This document shows, piece after piece, positions 37,701 to 51,027 of a stretch of 64,000 bases of DNA. The notes below the pieces were generated by a model, which did no database searches, was not told the DNA's origin, and worked only from the letters and a program-made list of their open reading frames with translations. The position numbers and the translations under genes were made by a program. The stretch lies in NCBI GenBank assembly GCA_021464415.1, contig CM038464.1, positions 51,752,783 to 51,816,782 on the forward strand. The letters run 5' to 3'. Each line of letters begins with the position of its first letter. Position 1 is the stretch's first letter. The DNA is from Lonicera japonica. Lineage: Eukaryota; Streptophyta; Magnoliopsida; Dipsacales; Caprifoliaceae.

Positions 37701-40700
37701 CAAATTTCACTTATGCAACCCGAGATACCTTTGATAGATCATTTTGCGCTGACAGAACAACATGCGATTTCACAGGCATGTACGGTGCAATTCACCATAT
37801 GGACAAGTGAAATGCCGACTAGTTGTCACACAACCTATGCCATGGGGGACAAAATTTTCTGAGACATGAGTTTCATGAAAAATTATCACCTAAATTTAAT
37901 CAAATTAAGTATTAAAAAAACTAAAAGCATATACATATAGTCCCTCTTTGGTACGGACCGCCCTTATACATATCAGGCTTTTAGCCACGGTTTTCCGTTG
38001 CCAATATGTTTGGAGATACATTTAGCAACAAAAAAATCCCTAAAAGACTGTCCTCGTACGGACTGTCTGCATACAAGATTGGACGTATATATATAGATAT
38101 ATATATACGATTATGATGAAAATATTATTTCTTTTAGCCAATGCACTATTCATATGACAATGGTTACCCCTCATCCCTAGTTTACTCAGGAGCCTCTGTT
38201 CTATACGCACAAGTATGACAGAAATGTCTGTTCAATATTGAAACCAAGGTAAAACAAAACCATGCCTATTAAAAGATGCTACAGCAGAGGCAGGTGGGCA
38301 GCTAACCTTGCTTAATCTGATGACTATAAAATAAGGTAAGGTAAAGTGGAGGCCTATAACTAGAAGTCAGCCTTGAAATTTCAACCAAAAATAAAAATAC
38401 CTCAAGAAACAATGCCCTAAGTTGAGAAAGATGTTAGGCACTTTACAGATACCATGTGCCATGCTAATGTGTGGCCCCACATTTAATTACCAAATGGCAG
38501 AAATGCAACAAGAGTCCTAAGAAGGAGGGTTTTCTCTAGAAGAGGAAACCAACCCATTGCAATAGAAGAAGCAAAACCAAAAATAAAAGGAGAAATCCTC
38601 TGATTAAGAAGTATGATTAGCACCTGACCTGTCCGAGAAGTAAATCACGAATGTACACGCCCATTGTGGATGTTCGTCCATTAGAACCAGGAGAGAACTC
38701 CTGTAATACAAAATGATAAATGCTTTAGTATATTCATCTCATACAAAAGACACATCACTACCTGCATGTAGCAAGCCACAGAACAAGCAGTAACAAGGAC
38801 ATTTATTGGAGAGAGGCTAGAGAGAGATAGAGAGAGAGACCCGTATCCAATACATATCAGATACTTCTACAAATCCATAATAAACAAATAAATCCTTGAT
38901 TTTTGAGTACTAAATATACAAAATTTAATGAATAAATTCTTACTTATGGAAACTCAATTGATACTTTCTATGACTAGCAAACATTTAAGCAACAAATATG
39001 GCATATGGAGTTTGACTTTAGCAGGCCGTAGAAGTACAATAATTAAGAAAAAATGGGTTACAGATTATATGGAAACAAAAGCCATACTAGAAAACAATAT
39101 ACTGGACAAGTGGGGATGTGAGTGGGAGAGAAGCCATCATGTTTATGGGTCTCAAAATATACACATACAATCAAGCTCTAGAAAGGGCTTCCTTCTTTTA
39201 ACTAAAAAACGGACTTCCATTTTTGAAGGGTAAATGGTTGAATTTTTTTATGACATTTGGTGGAGATAATCTCCATAATGCGTATATCAACTCCGCCAAA
39301 TTTCATCAGAAAATTCACTCTGGAAGTGGGTTAACTAAAAGTTGATATATATGATGCATTTTTGGCCGCTGAAATCCCTTCGAATGGTTAAGTCCATTCT
39401 TTAGTTAAAAGAATGAAGCCCTTTCTAAAGCCTCGCTGTATACATATAAATAACTATATACCCACAAACATATACACACTTATACCAGTATTCTTTCAGA
39501 GGTTTAAATGCTCAATTGATTGACGGAGGATATTTCAATTTTTTTTGCATACATGTATAAAATATATATATATGATAATAAGCATATCCTTAACTTATCC
39601 ATATCCTACTTTATTCTGCAAAAAGCCGTGTTGGCATATCCATATCCCGTAACGAATCCGTTCTTCTTAGCATATGGAGACTTCAAAGATGCGTACATGC
39701 TTAAATAAGTGTTCAAGAAGTGGCAATTACTAACAGTTAGTAGCTCTTCCAAAAATAAATTTAAATAATAAAAACCAGAATTCAATAACAAAATGAAACC
39801 AAAACCTAAGATTACCTCGTCATCTTTGATATAGGGTTCAAACCAACCCCACAACGTTTTTGGATCAGCAGCATATCTCAAGTAGAGGAATCCAATCTGC
39901 ACCCCCCCAAAAAAAAAAAAATACACATTTCTGCTATCAATGCCTAATTTAAAATACAATAATACATAACAAACAACAATAGCAAAAGATAATAGGCCCG
40001 TATGCAAATGAATTTCTAAATCCTAGTTTCGGTACGTGGACAGATTCTGGTACTCTAGTTCCTAGATGCTTTCCTTCTCCAAAATTCCATAAATCGACAT
40101 ATATTTGTTACTTATAAATTTGAACATGGTGAAATTATAGCAGAGTATAAATGCTATATTACTAAATTGTATTTTTTTAACTTTATTCAATTATTTTAGT
40201 TGGAAATCACGTTTAATGTTCCCTATACAGGTAGATTCTAATCTAAAGCAAAAACACAAGTCGAAGCAATTTTTCTTACCATTTAAAGCTAAAATATCTC
40301 TGATTCAATTCTTCAAGCATCTGGTTGACTCTAGTTAAAATAATGAAGCACTATATGACCATGTCTTTCATAGCAAATTATACCCGTTTGGTTGTGTAAA
40401 TTGCATAATTTTAAAATTAGTTTACCTTCAATTAATGAATGAAGTGTCTGGAAGACTTCAATGATAAATTCCAAATGTTAGAATAAAAACATGTTGTGAA
40501 CTCCTCTATATTATTTAAAATTTAAAAATTTGTGTAGAGGCTTAGGCATCAACATCATGGGTAGACACTAGATCTCCTAGAAGGATAGAATCGGAGTAAA
40601 TACTCTCGTTCTAAATTTTGATAATTTCAAGTTTTCATGAATCAACTTGAGTTATAATATTTATTAAAGTTCAATTTTCACAACCAAACACAAATTAATG

Positions 40701-41195
40701 TAAAAATTGCAAATTGCCTATTTGTGAATCGTGTGTAATTCAGAATTTGAGGGACAACCGAACAAGCGCTAAATAAATAAAGTCATCCACAACCACACAC
40801 AAATCAACTCCTACTTGAACTGTTTTTATGCATAAACACAAGCTATAACAAATGTTTTCAATAACGAACAAAAGAATCACAGCATAAGTTCTTCGCAGGT
40901 TATATATACTCACAGCTCTGATGTAAGGAGAATCTGGGTGCTGTAATAGGCCATGCATTTGCTTGGCAGTGAGTTTCATCGTAAAGAACTTATACAGAAG
41001 GCAGAATGCTGTCGAAGGCCCCCGACAGTTTCCAGTCATCCATGGCTCCACATGATCAACTTGATTGTAAATCTCATCAATCACTTCATGATAAGTTTTT
41101 AAACGGTAAAGCTCCTTAAAGTAATCAGAGGAGAGTATGTTCATACAGAGGACCTTCTCCAACAGTTGCTCAATTGGCTTAATCGGTATCTCCAT
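34737..41195 (-). CDS. SRL1: Pre-mRNA-splicing factor PRP38B-like, SR-related (SRL1)
   Basis: Four coding exons on the minus strand: 41195-40914, 39896-39816, 38700-38629 and 35495-34737, giving 397 residues. The first half is a PRP38 domain: KVLCMNILSSDYFKELYRLK, EIYNQVDHVEPWMTGNCRGP, GFLYLRYAADPKTLWGWFEP, MGVYIRDLLLGQ and DTLFPRIPVPVLR. PRP38-family proteins take part in activation of the spliceosome. The C-terminal part is Arg-rich: alternating RD/RE residues, then RSRSRSRSRSRSRS near residue 330, as in SR-related splicing factors. The end EEVIRLGGSTW matches the Arabidopsis SRL1 tail as I recall it. A 5' UTR intron is likely, with a donor at 42211-42210 after a leader exon. Introns 1, 2 and 3 each contain a TIR transposon. 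Very high confidence. Confidence 0.96.
36154..37427. mobile_element. Mutator-like element with very long TIRs in SRL1 intron 3
   Basis: 1274-bp element flanked by the 9-bp duplication CTGAAAAAT (36145-36153, 37428-37436). The inverted repeats run for roughly 275 bases on each side (GGGAAAAAAACAAAGAAAAC at the left, matching inverted at the right, through CCAAATTGCAGT-type and ATTTCTCATTTTAATAGAA-type segments). The interior is AT-rich and encodes nothing recognisable. Confidence 0.9.
39175..39430. mobile_element. Small TIR element in SRL1 intron 2
   Basis: About 50-base inverted repeats: CTAGAAAGGGCTTCCTTCTT at the left and, inverted, TTAGAAAGGGCTTCATTCTT at the right, continuing through TTAACTAAA. 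About 255 bp in all. No target duplication was fixed. Confidence 0.65.
40381..40771. mobile_element. Tourist-like MITE in SRL1 intron 1
   Basis: Left end CCCGTTTGGTTGTGTAAATT, right end inverted GCGCTTGTTCGGTTGTCCC. The interior (TTTAAAATTAGTTTACCTTC and AACCAAACACAAATTAATG) aligns with the MITE at 62406-62837 in COX11 intron 1. The ends are less clear than in that copy. Confidence 0.65.
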
Positions 41196-42290
41196 AATGT
41201 ATCTTCAAATGTACAACCCTCCAGTTTAAAACATCGAGAGTATATTTCTATTAAGATATCAACAAGATGAGCTAGACATCATTCCTAAAAGAAAAATTAA
41301 AGCAAACAAACCCATTAAGATAATGATATTAAAAGAGGAAATAAAAATTCCTGTATAAGGAAAGCAATAAGACAAATGAAGGATTGCTATTTGCTAGGAA
41401 ATGTTGGTATTTTTTAACCAAATTACTCAATTTCCTACGGTTCCCTAATATGTTTTACTCAGTCTATCTTAGTGTCAGTCATTAACCTCTAAATATTGAA
41501 CACTGAATGATGAACTCCGAGTGCTTGATGCTGAATATGACCACCGAAAACAGTGTTTTATTTTATTCGTCTTTGAATACTGAATAGATGGACATTTTAC
41601 AATCTCAACCTTATTGTTAGTAGGATATAAATGTATTGAAGAATAAAAAGAATAAGGGCACCATTTCAACAAAATTTCGATGAGAAACAAACACCGTTTC
41701 AGCCTCTTAATGCTGAATAGGCTTCCATTCAGCATGAAGAGGTAAAAACAAATACTACCTTAAGTTTCTCCACATCAAAAGTGTACTCTGAATGGTTGGA
41801 TTAGTATCTTAGAAGCTTCTTTTATTGTTCAATACAAATATTTACATGCTGCTGTTCCCGAATTTCTCTACGGCCAATAAAATTAATATTTTTAATCCAA
41901 TTTTGTTAATTAGGTAGCTCATACATAATCAGAAAGAAGAACATGTAATTCGTAGATCCCTAACAGTCCTAACACTACAAATAGGCCAATCAGCTAAAAT
42001 ACATCCGTATTCAATACTTACATACACATAAATACATCTAGAAATCCAAAGTAATTGTTGAAGATAATGCTTCTACTTGACGATAGATACAAAATTCTAG
42101 ATTTCGAATGAAAATTGACCTAAACAATACTCAAAAGTCAATAAAAGCTAATCGAAATGAAATTTAGCAAAATCAAGTATAGGTTTAATGAAGGAATTCG
42201 AATTTACATACCGTTTACTGTGTGAATTAGAGATCGAGAAGCAGATATAGGCAAAGGTCGAAGCTTGTTTCGATGATGATAGAGAGAGAG
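41196..42290 (-). other. SRL1 5' leader region with probable UTR intron
   Basis: A leader exon probably runs from about 42285 to 42212, ending before GTATGT. A likely acceptor lies a short distance upstream of the ATG at 41195. The intron between is AT-rich with no other gene. A GA-rich tract at 42278-42292 marks the likely start of transcription. Confidence 0.5.
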
Positions 42291-42880
42291 AAAAGTATAA
42301 ACCCTATTTTTAGTATTTGCTCGAGTAGAATGAAATTGGTCTTTTTGGTAATTCATCTCTCGGTATTGGGCCCACCTGATGAGGGCCGCCCATGTGGTTA
42401 TCTATCTGCTTCCCGCCTCTGAAAAGTTAGGGATGCTCATATTTGTTCCTTCTTTTCTGTCTAACATCTCTTGTATTTTATATCTCCTTATTTTTAATTT
42501 ATTGTCACCCCAACACTTAAAACATAATTAAGTTATTAATTTAAATAAAACAAAAAACAAGTTAATTTTATATCTCTTTCTCTCTATCAACCCCACCGCT
42601 GTCTTTTCCCTTATTCTTATTTCTTCTCTATCAACATTGTTTTCCTTTCTACATCATCTCTCTATCTCTCTACATCCACTCTCAGCAAAGGCAATCTTTC
42701 GATAAAGAAGTGGAAAAAGTAGTTTGCTTAAAATGGTAGTAATTGTTGCTTTGACATGATGATTGAAATAATAGTTGCTTTAATGATCTTCATTCTCCAT
42801 GTGCCTTAAACTAAACATTGATCTAACGATCGATGTTAATAAAAATAGAGGTTTGTTTAATCATCTCCAAGTCTTACTCG
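42291..42880. other. Upstream flank of SRL1, nothing recognised
   Basis: Mixed AT-rich sequence with CT-rich tracts near 42570-42680, probably including the SRL1 promoter. No gene was supported. Confidence 0.4.
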
Positions 42881-43255
42881 GACCAATTTATGGAGAGTAG
42901 CTAAGGTTACACTTAGCCATGATAAGCCGAGTGACTTTAATGTTACTCGTTCAATATTAAATAATTAAGACTTGAACAATAACTGAGCCCACTACCCATT
43001 TTTGAAATGTACTCATCCAACTTATGGTGAGTGGCTAAGGTTACACTCGGCCATGATTAGCCGAGTGGCTTCAATGGTGCTTACTCCACATTGAGCAATT
43101 GAGACTTGATCAGTATCTAAGCATGCTGCCCATTTTTAAAATGTCATCGTCTAACTTATTGTGAGTGTCTAAAGTAACACTTGGCCATAATCAGTCCAGT
43201 GATTTCAATGTTACTTGTTCCACATTGAGCAATTGAGACTTGAATATAAAATTTG
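42881..43255. repeat. Three tandem copies of a 134-bp unit
   Basis: Units aligned on GAGT(A/G)GCTAAGGTTACAC-type sequence start near 42895, 43029 and 43163, with TTGAGCAATTGAGACTTG at unit ends. The copies have diverged. Non-coding. Confidence 0.75.
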
Positions 43256-43679
43256 GGTTTCTTTAGGAAAACAGAACATTTTACATGGTAATGGATATTT
43301 TTATCTATGTGATACTATTGTTCGTGGGTATTGCTATTTTGGTTGTAATTCATGTCTATGTAGTTAGGAGGGCCTTTGGGAGAAGAAGGTTGAGCATTTC
43401 TTTACTTGAGTATTTTTCTGAGTAAAGGGAAGGAAAACTGTGAAAGTGGTGAGGGGCAAGGTGGTGCAGGGGGTGAGGAGGATGGTAAAATTATTTGGTT
43501 GTAATTAAGGGGTTAATTAAGGTAGTTGAAGGTGAAGGGGAAGGTGGTATAGATAAAGTTTTATTTGTTTAATCTAGAAATATTTCGGAAGTGTTAGTAA
43601 CAAAAAAGAGGAGTGCATTTATCAGCATCCTTTTTTTTATTACAAAAATAACATTCTCCCATTTTGCTCTTTTTTTTAT

Positions 43680-43790
43680 TACAATAATAACAAAAATTCT
43701 TTAACACTGAACGAGACTCAAACTTACGATCTCTCCTGAGGTCAAGTGGGTGATTTATCAACTAGGCTAGCCCACTCGATTCTTAAAGTT
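43680..43790 (-). mobile_element. tRNA-like SINE fragment
   Basis: On the minus strand, TAGCCTAGTTGATAAA (box A-like) and AGTTTGAGTCTCG (box B-like) are spaced as in a tRNA-derived SINE head. The tail is T/A-rich. Ends are approximate. Confidence 0.45.
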
Positions 43791-44690
43791 CCATTCGTTT
43801 TGTTTTAATATTCACAGTTTGAGTTGTGTCTCATTTTAATCTAAAATAGGTTCTTGTTAATTTTTTTGGATAGAAAATTCATGTGACACATGAATAATCT
43901 GTCCAAAAAAATAAATAAAAAAATCGTCCACAAGTTTGAGCATCAAAATGAGACGAATGAAACATTAAAGACCAAATTGAGAAAGTAGGCTAACTTTAAA
44001 GGTGCATAAGGTCAACTACCCCTCTACTTCGGCCCAAAGTTAATCAAATCAACAATTTCGACCTTGAGACATGTTTAGAGTACAATTATATGGTGATATT
44101 ATATACATCCATCTTTTATAGTTGATAAGGTGATTTTTTAAGGCAACCAAAATATCAACTATGTGGTGTTCTGATTACAAAATTAGGGATTACTTACTTC
44201 ATTACATAAAATACAAGTCGGTGGCAAGTTGTCGACTTAAATGTCCATATTTGTTGGCAGTTTACCTAATTAAAGTTTAAAACTTGATTACCTTTTGTCA
44301 AGATCAAATATCAACGAACTATTTTTAAAAGTTTGACTTTGCCAAAGATTGTTGAATGTCAAGTTGGTGGAAAGCTATCAAATCGAATGTCAAAATTTGA
44401 CAACGAAACATCGAGTTGGTGCTTGAATTTGGGGTGTCCCTATGTGGATGCCATGATCAATAATTCCAAAAATTGTGGTGTTAAAGTTACAATAATATTT
44501 TCATTTTGACTACAAAATCGAGATGCTTATAATATCATCCCAATTATATGCATTGCATATTAACTTTTTATAATGTGTTTTGTGTGTTTACACTTATCTT
44601 GCATCAATTCTACTAATGATGTACCAATTTCACAAACCAATTTATTCGCATCATTATGTTTCCTTTAAAAGTATTCAATTAACTTAAAGC
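43791..44690. other. Intergenic, nothing recognised
   Basis: AT-rich sequence with no supported gene or repeat structure. Confidence 0.45.
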
Positions 44691-45180
44691 ATCTCCGACA
44701 ATAATGAAAAAATTAAAGTGTAAATCCTATGTGTCAATCAACTTTTAGACAAACCATGAAGCTTGAAAAAAAATTCTCCAATAGTACTTTTGAAACTTAT
44801 TGCGTAAATTTTGATAAAACTAACAAAATACCAACACATGTTAGATGTTATTTTATGCAATTTTATATTTTTTTCCTTCAATTTTTTTAAACATAATCTT
44901 ATAGTCCCTATAGATCTTGATTTATAACTCTTGATATGTAGATTTTAAATATATAATTTCTATTAAAATATAAATTTTGAATTAAAGTTATTACATTTTA
45001 AAGTTTTAGTAAAAAACGGAGAAAGAGAAAGCTGACGTGACAATGTAAAATGGAAGTGTATTTTACGTATCCAATTTACATAAAACTCATTTTTAAAAGA
45101 CTATTGGAAATGATTTTTTTTACAAATTTTGTAAATTTTACATAAAACATAAATATAAAAAACTATTGGAGATGCTCTTA
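44691..45180. mobile_element. MITE with AGCATCTCC-type ends
   Basis: Left end AGCATCTCCGACAATAATG; right end inverted AGAGCATCTCCAATAGTTTT. About 490 bp, AT-rich, non-coding. Same terminus style as the element at 23812-24242. The flanking duplication is uncertain. Confidence 0.6.
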
Positions 45181-45373
45181 TGTGGTATTTATATATATAA
45201 CGGTGATTTGGAACACAACTCAAATAAGAGGCTACTAAGTAATTAATCTCAATTTGATAGATACAAATAAGAACTAATTCATCAATTTATTTCAACAAGG
45301 ACAAAGATTAAGTACTAATAATCCACAAACCCCTTCTGGCTCTATTAGTACTAAAACTTTTATAATACTTTTT

Positions 45374-45874
45374 ACGGGTGTTCACGGTCCGATTGACCAG
45401 ACCATTGACTTATAATATAGACCGGACTAGTTTTGTTGGTTCTTTTATTTTTTGAACTGGACCGAACCTAAGAACTAGCTAAGACCAGACCAAACCGGAT
45501 TAGTTTGAAAGATCCAGTTTCAGTTGGTCCAATCGTTCTGGGCTTTTACAACGGGCCTATTTTTTGGCTTTCTTGACAATTTTAAATAATGTGCCTATTT
45601 TAAACAATACAACAATTTTAGACAATGGACCTATTTTTTTTAGCCCAGCACAAAAAGCTATTTTCACACATATACAAAATAGTAACACACATATTTTTTA
45701 AATGTATATATATATAACTGGTCCAATCCGGTTTTATAAGTTCTTTTTTCTTTTTCACAAAATTAAAGATCGGACCGGTCTAATTTGGTCTTCTAAAAAA
45801 TAGACTAGACCACATGTAAAATTTGACTAAAACTCTATTATTTGATCTTGTCCAATTTGATTTCTATACACCCC
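45374..45874. mobile_element. hAT-like MITE, weak
   Basis: Left end ACGGGTGTTCACGGTCCG; right end inverted CAGGGGTGTATAGAAATC. The interior repeats GGACCG/CGGTCC/AACCGG motifs in both orientations. No target duplication was found. Confidence 0.4.
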
Positions 45875-46124
45875 TGATGCGCGGACCTGGTCCCGGGTAA
45901 CAGAAGGCTTCAGCCCACGGCAGGAAAAAAGTATGACCAGTAGCTGTTTTAAAAAGCCTGAGGTAATATGCATCTAGCCCATATTTTCGCCCATCTCCGG
46001 CCAGCCTCAGTCCATTTCCACCAAAGTCCTTTTATCATTTTTCAAAGGCGCACAGTTCATCATCATTGTAATAATTAAAAAAATAAAATATGAATAATAA
46101 GATATCAGTGATTGCGGTTGTGTT

Positions 46125-46862
46125 TAGGGGCGTTAAAGTCAATCTGAAAATCGACCGAACGAACCGAACCGAACCGATCCGAATCGATCCGTAAAATCCC
46201 AAACAGAAAAAAAATCGAAACCGAAAACAAGAAAACCGAAAAGTTTAGTTCGGATTTGGGACAAGCTAGTCTAAAACCTAACTTAACCGAATTATGTATA
46301 AGAAAAAAAATGTTAATATATACTCTAAGGGGACACGTTAATTATACTATAATACAAAAAGATGACTGTTTATAAAAATATATTTTTTATTAGTTGCATA
46401 TTATGACAATCTTAAAAAAAGTAGTCATTAATGCGTGCCTTTATTATTTAATTAACTACACAAAGCTAAGATTTTTTTATCACATACATGATAGAAAGAT
46501 AGTTCTTCATTTTATTTAATGTGTTTCATTCTTATAAATGTACAAATAAAATTGTAATTAAATAGAAAACATAGTATTTATATGTTACTCCTTGTTTCTT
46601 AAAAATCATGATTTTAATTTTAATTTGAATTTGAATCATTTTTACATTACTATTAGTATTATATTTTTATATTAAATTGATTTAAAAAAAATATATATGT
46701 CAAAATCGAATAAAACCGAACCGAAACTAAACCAAAAAGTTTGGTTCGAGTTTGGTTTTCAAAGATTTAGAAACCGAAACCGAACCGAAACCGAATTTTT
46801 ATATTTGGTTTGGGTTTGGAGAACCTTACTTTCTACCATGACCGAAAACAAAAACACCCCTA
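46125..46862. mobile_element. hAT-type non-autonomous element rich in CCGAAC motifs
   Basis: 738-bp element with ends TAGGGGCG and, inverted, TAGGGGTG, flanked by 8-bp sequences GTTGTGTT and GCTGTGTT (7 of 8 match). Subterminal clusters of ACCGAACCGAAC repeats occur near both ends in opposite orientation. The interior is AT-rich and non-coding. Confidence 0.7.
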
Positions 46863-46870
46863 GCTGTGTT

Positions 46871-47860
46871 TGTCAGACTGAGAATACCTGCTAGTTTGAC
46901 AACTCTCATTAACATATCTATATACTGAATAAAAACACATCAGTACGTATGTTGAACAAATAAACCACACAAGAAAGAATTATAATTACCTAGATTTCAA
47001 AAGAACTGTGTGCTCGGATCAGAAAACATCAAATATACATATCCACATTCACGTGTAAATAACACATAATTACTCGTTAGACCATGCAAAATTAAAACAT
47101 GTGTCGAAAATGAAATGAAATTGAATTGAAAAATTATGTTCGTATTATTTTTCTACCTAGAATTTTTAACACGATGAGTCGATGACGTTTTATATATATT
47201 ATGCTTGTATCCAAGTTTTGAAACAAAAGTAACTTAAAATTTGAGTTATGTCTCATTAATAGTGTCTTATGGTGTTAAAGTGAGAATTTTAATTTTTTTG
47301 TTTCTAATCATGTTAGGATGTATTAAATTTTTGTATGATGTATGTTGTATTTAAGTGACCGGATCGTATTCATGTTAGCTAAAAAATAATACAATTGTCG
47401 TATCATTTTTGCATCATCGTGTTTCTTGTCATGTCGGGTTGTGTAAAGAAAAAACAAGATTCAAAAACACAAATTGCCAATCCAAAATTTACATCTTAAT
47501 TCAGTCCACCTCAAAAACAAATCCTAAGTCAGTCCCTGGGTAAAATAGCCCTATAGCATCACATATATATGTGCATGCACTACCAGCAGATTACATCACA
47601 CAAGAAAATAAAATCTCGAGTACCCATGAACCACGTACTTTCAAATCTTTCTCTCTTTAAAAAGAAAGAAAGAAAAAAAACTGCAGCAGTATCTTCCTTC
47701 TACAACTATACATTAATCGACTGAAGAGGATCAGGAGAAATTAAATCTACAGACTCTCAGGTAGAAGCAGCTGGAAGAGCCGGTGCCGTTTTAACTAAAG
47801 CACGTATATACGCGTCACTTAGCGTGCTTCATTGTATTATAAATTGCTTATATGAATACG
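46871..47860. other. Downstream flank of the TPX2-domain gene
   Basis: AT-rich sequence; the part from about 47590 probably includes the 3' UTR of the minus-strand TPX2-domain gene. No other gene was seen. Confidence 0.45.
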
Positions 47861-50800
47861 CTAGAAGCAGCTCATAGATTTGCCATTCATGCTGTTAAGA
47901 CGGCGCTCTTTAGGAACCGTCAAAGGTCTAGTCGATCTGAAAAATAAAAAGAAAAACCAAGTGTTAGTTATGCCTTTTCATTAATTAATTATACAACAAT
48001 ACATCCGTAGGGGAAGATTCAACTTACGTTATTGTAAGATTTAAGAAATTTTACACACATTTATATTTATCAATTCTATCATTAGAGAAGCTATTTTAAT
48101 TTATTGTTTTTATCAAGTACGCAAAATTTTAAATTAATCAAATATTTGTAACTATTTAATCATTATGCTTAGTTTTACTCATTTTATAGGGCACATAATT
48201 TTTGCTTGCCCTTTCACTTTCTCTTAATTACACATATGTACCTCTATTTTTTCGTACGTACAAATATCTCTCTCCACTTCTTAACACATATACATTTTTA
48301 TATTTCGCTCTTACAAATTATTTTGGTTTTTCTAAAACTATTATTATAAGTCTCACAATTTTTTTCACTACAGGCTTACATGACGAAGAATATAATTTAC
48401 TCATTTACTTGATTTTTATTTTTTTTCATGGAACACGGTGTCTTTTAGTGCCCCTAAATTAATTAAAATTTTGAATTTTCCACTGACTGAACAGATAGAG
48501 TCAAGACTTAAATAAAAGAAAAGATAATATAAACATTAGCATTCAGAAGCTATATATATGTATAACCTTTGTGGGAGGAAAGGTCTATCAAAGAGAGGCA
48601 TCAATTGAGCTCTAGGGATCATCTCTTTTCTCATCATCCGAACCTCTTCTTCCTCTATCATCTGCTTTCAATTAAATATTTCTGTTAGATCATATATATA
48701 TTTACTAGACTCTTGTTCCAAAATCTACACACACACACACATATATATATATATCCAAGTAATAGATATGAACTTTCAAAACATTTACTCGCTTTAACAA
48801 AAAAAAAAAACTGTTATCTATTATTTTATGACAAATTAGTAAGAAAATGCCCTTCAAATCATATTCAACTTATATAATTAGTAGTATAACCGTATTTCAA
48901 GGATCATCATTGTTAAACACAGAAAAACAATATTAATTTAAAAATGCATCGTATGATGGAAAGTATCTACCATTACATTATTCTGTCTATTAAGAGTCAC
49001 AATTTTAAATTAATTTTACTCTTAAGTACTCTTGATTACGTACGCTGAAATAACGTTTTCTTAAAACTTGCATGTGAAAGCAATATATATAACATGTTTT
49101 TGCAGGGTTTTTGATATGGAGGTTTTTCTTGCTCGTATGCCAAGATTTTTAGACTCAGCTTCCGTCCAAATTTTTTTTGGAATTGCGTTAAGAACACAAT
49201 CTCAACATAGATCAGAAGCATTTGTTTTTATCTCCTTATTGTGGGAAATAAACTTTAGGACAATTAGAAACAATATCATTTTTTATGTTTCTTAATTACG
49301 AAGGTTGAATCTTTATCTGTCCAGACAAATTATATTGATTATGTTAATAATATATTTTTAAGAAGGAATATTAAAGTGAAACACAAACTTTTATTTTGGG
49401 ACATAATAAGCATATATCTGCTAATATTAATTTAATTTCAAGAAATAAGATAGGTGCATACCTTGTGCAACTTCTCTACTTGTTTCTTTTGTTGCTCTAC
49501 AAGATATAGCTTGGTTGCTACCTGTATAAATGCATGCATGTCTTCTAATTTTGATAAAGAAATTAAAGCTTTTCTTTAAATTCCTTTTTTTTTGAATTTA
49601 AAATTATCTAAGTATTTATATTAAAAATGCCAAAAAAAGAAAAGAAAAGAAAAGAAAAGAAAAGAAAAACATACTGTGTAGTTAAAGATGGCACGTTGTA
49701 CAGCTCTTTCTTGGGTGCGAAGTTTGAAATCCACTGGCTTGGTGTTTTCTTTTGTTTGAGGCTTTTGACAAACCTGTCCAATGAAGTTCTCCTATATTAT
49801 CTTTATTTACGAATTTTTTTTACTAGAAATTCATATTACATCATATTTTATTACCAATAATAAGAATTAATTTTAGAGGTGTCTAGGATTTGGACTTTGA
49901 TTTTGAAAAAATTTAAGATGCAATCTCTGTGATATTGTATTTCCTGGGTGCAAAAAAGTATCTCCCGATTCTGCCTTTAGCAAGGATTCGAATCGGGAGA
50001 TACTAATTACAGAACTGAAAGATACTAGTTGTAATTGAAAAATATTGTGAGACAGATACCATGGAATAGTATCATAGCAAATTTCTCAGGGACGGATCCT
50101 AATTTTTTTCTTAATTTTAATTAGCATCTACGTATATATAATATATGTTTGTGTTGAAAATTTGAACCAGAATAAATTTTGAAGGCCTACCCATGATTGG
50201 TTTTTGAAGGATTGTTGAGGTGAAGTGGATCTCCCTCTTCTAGTAGATGGAGTTGCTGTCTGTGAGTTATTTTTCCCGAACTTGACACACATAATAAATA
50301 AAAATTGATAAGCAAATTCTCTTTAGAACATACTCTATGGAAATAATAAGATTCAATAGAAGGGTCTCTCCTATATGGTGCTCACTTGACTAATTTGCAT
50401 GAAAAAAAAATTCATTTGGAGTTGATTAAATATGAAATCTTTTTCCTAGAATATACAAATTGAATTCAAGGGAACTAATACAATCAAACAGCACTAAAAA
50501 TACAAACCTTTTTTTTTAAGAAAAAAAGTGCAATCAAACATACCATTATAGTGTGATGATGAGAGAGATTTGAATCCACTCTTAGATTTTATAGCGTGCA
50601 AGTGCAAATCAACCAGAGTGCCATTGAAAATATTTAGGTCATGCTATGCTATGTTTGATTACGTATAAATGCTGTAGGTTAGGTTGGTTTGTGAGAAAAA
50701 TATTAGATAATGTTTATAATTATCATAGTAAATGAAAAAAATATAATTGTGGTTCAATTTTACAATATTATTTTTTCATACAAACCAACTACACACCAGA

Positions 50801-51027
50801 AAGTAGTGCTAGTACTAATTTTCATCATTTTTAATATAAACCAAACAAGCACAAAATATGTAATGTACATGAAAATGAAAATGAACTCTTTGCATTAAAA
50901 ACCGTTTTTGTTGCAATGAGTTTTCAACGAACTAAACGCAAACGTAATACCGAATTATTTTATGGTGTGTATAAGCTGAGAGAGAGAGAGAGACCTTTTG
51001 GGAAGTTTTGTTGTTGGGGGTGTCCAT
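47861..51027 (-). CDS. Small TPX2-domain microtubule-associated protein
   Basis: Six short coding exons on the minus strand: 51027-50995, 50259-50191, 49773-49675, 49521-49462, 48661-48567 and 47936-47861. They join in phase to 143 residues. The protein starts MDTPNNKTSQK, has a basic linker TPSTRRGRSTSP, then the TPX2 domain: FKLRTQERAVQRAIFNYTVA, KLYLVEQQKKQVEKLHKMIE, EEEVRMMRKEMIPRAQLMPL and FDRPFLPQRSTRPLTVPKE. It is nearly all TPX2 C-terminal domain, so it belongs with the short plant TPX2/WVD2-like proteins that bind microtubules; the subfamily was not resolved. The start ATG was chosen because upstream in-frame sequence looks non-coding and the phase-0 junction fits. An (AAAAG)n tract lies in the intron after exon 3. 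A GA-rich tract follows the first donor. Confidence 0.9.
49634..49668. repeat. (AAAAG)n microsatellite
   Basis: AAAAG pentanucleotide repeats at the 5' end of the intron following exon 3 of the minus-strand TPX2-domain gene. Confidence 0.8.
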
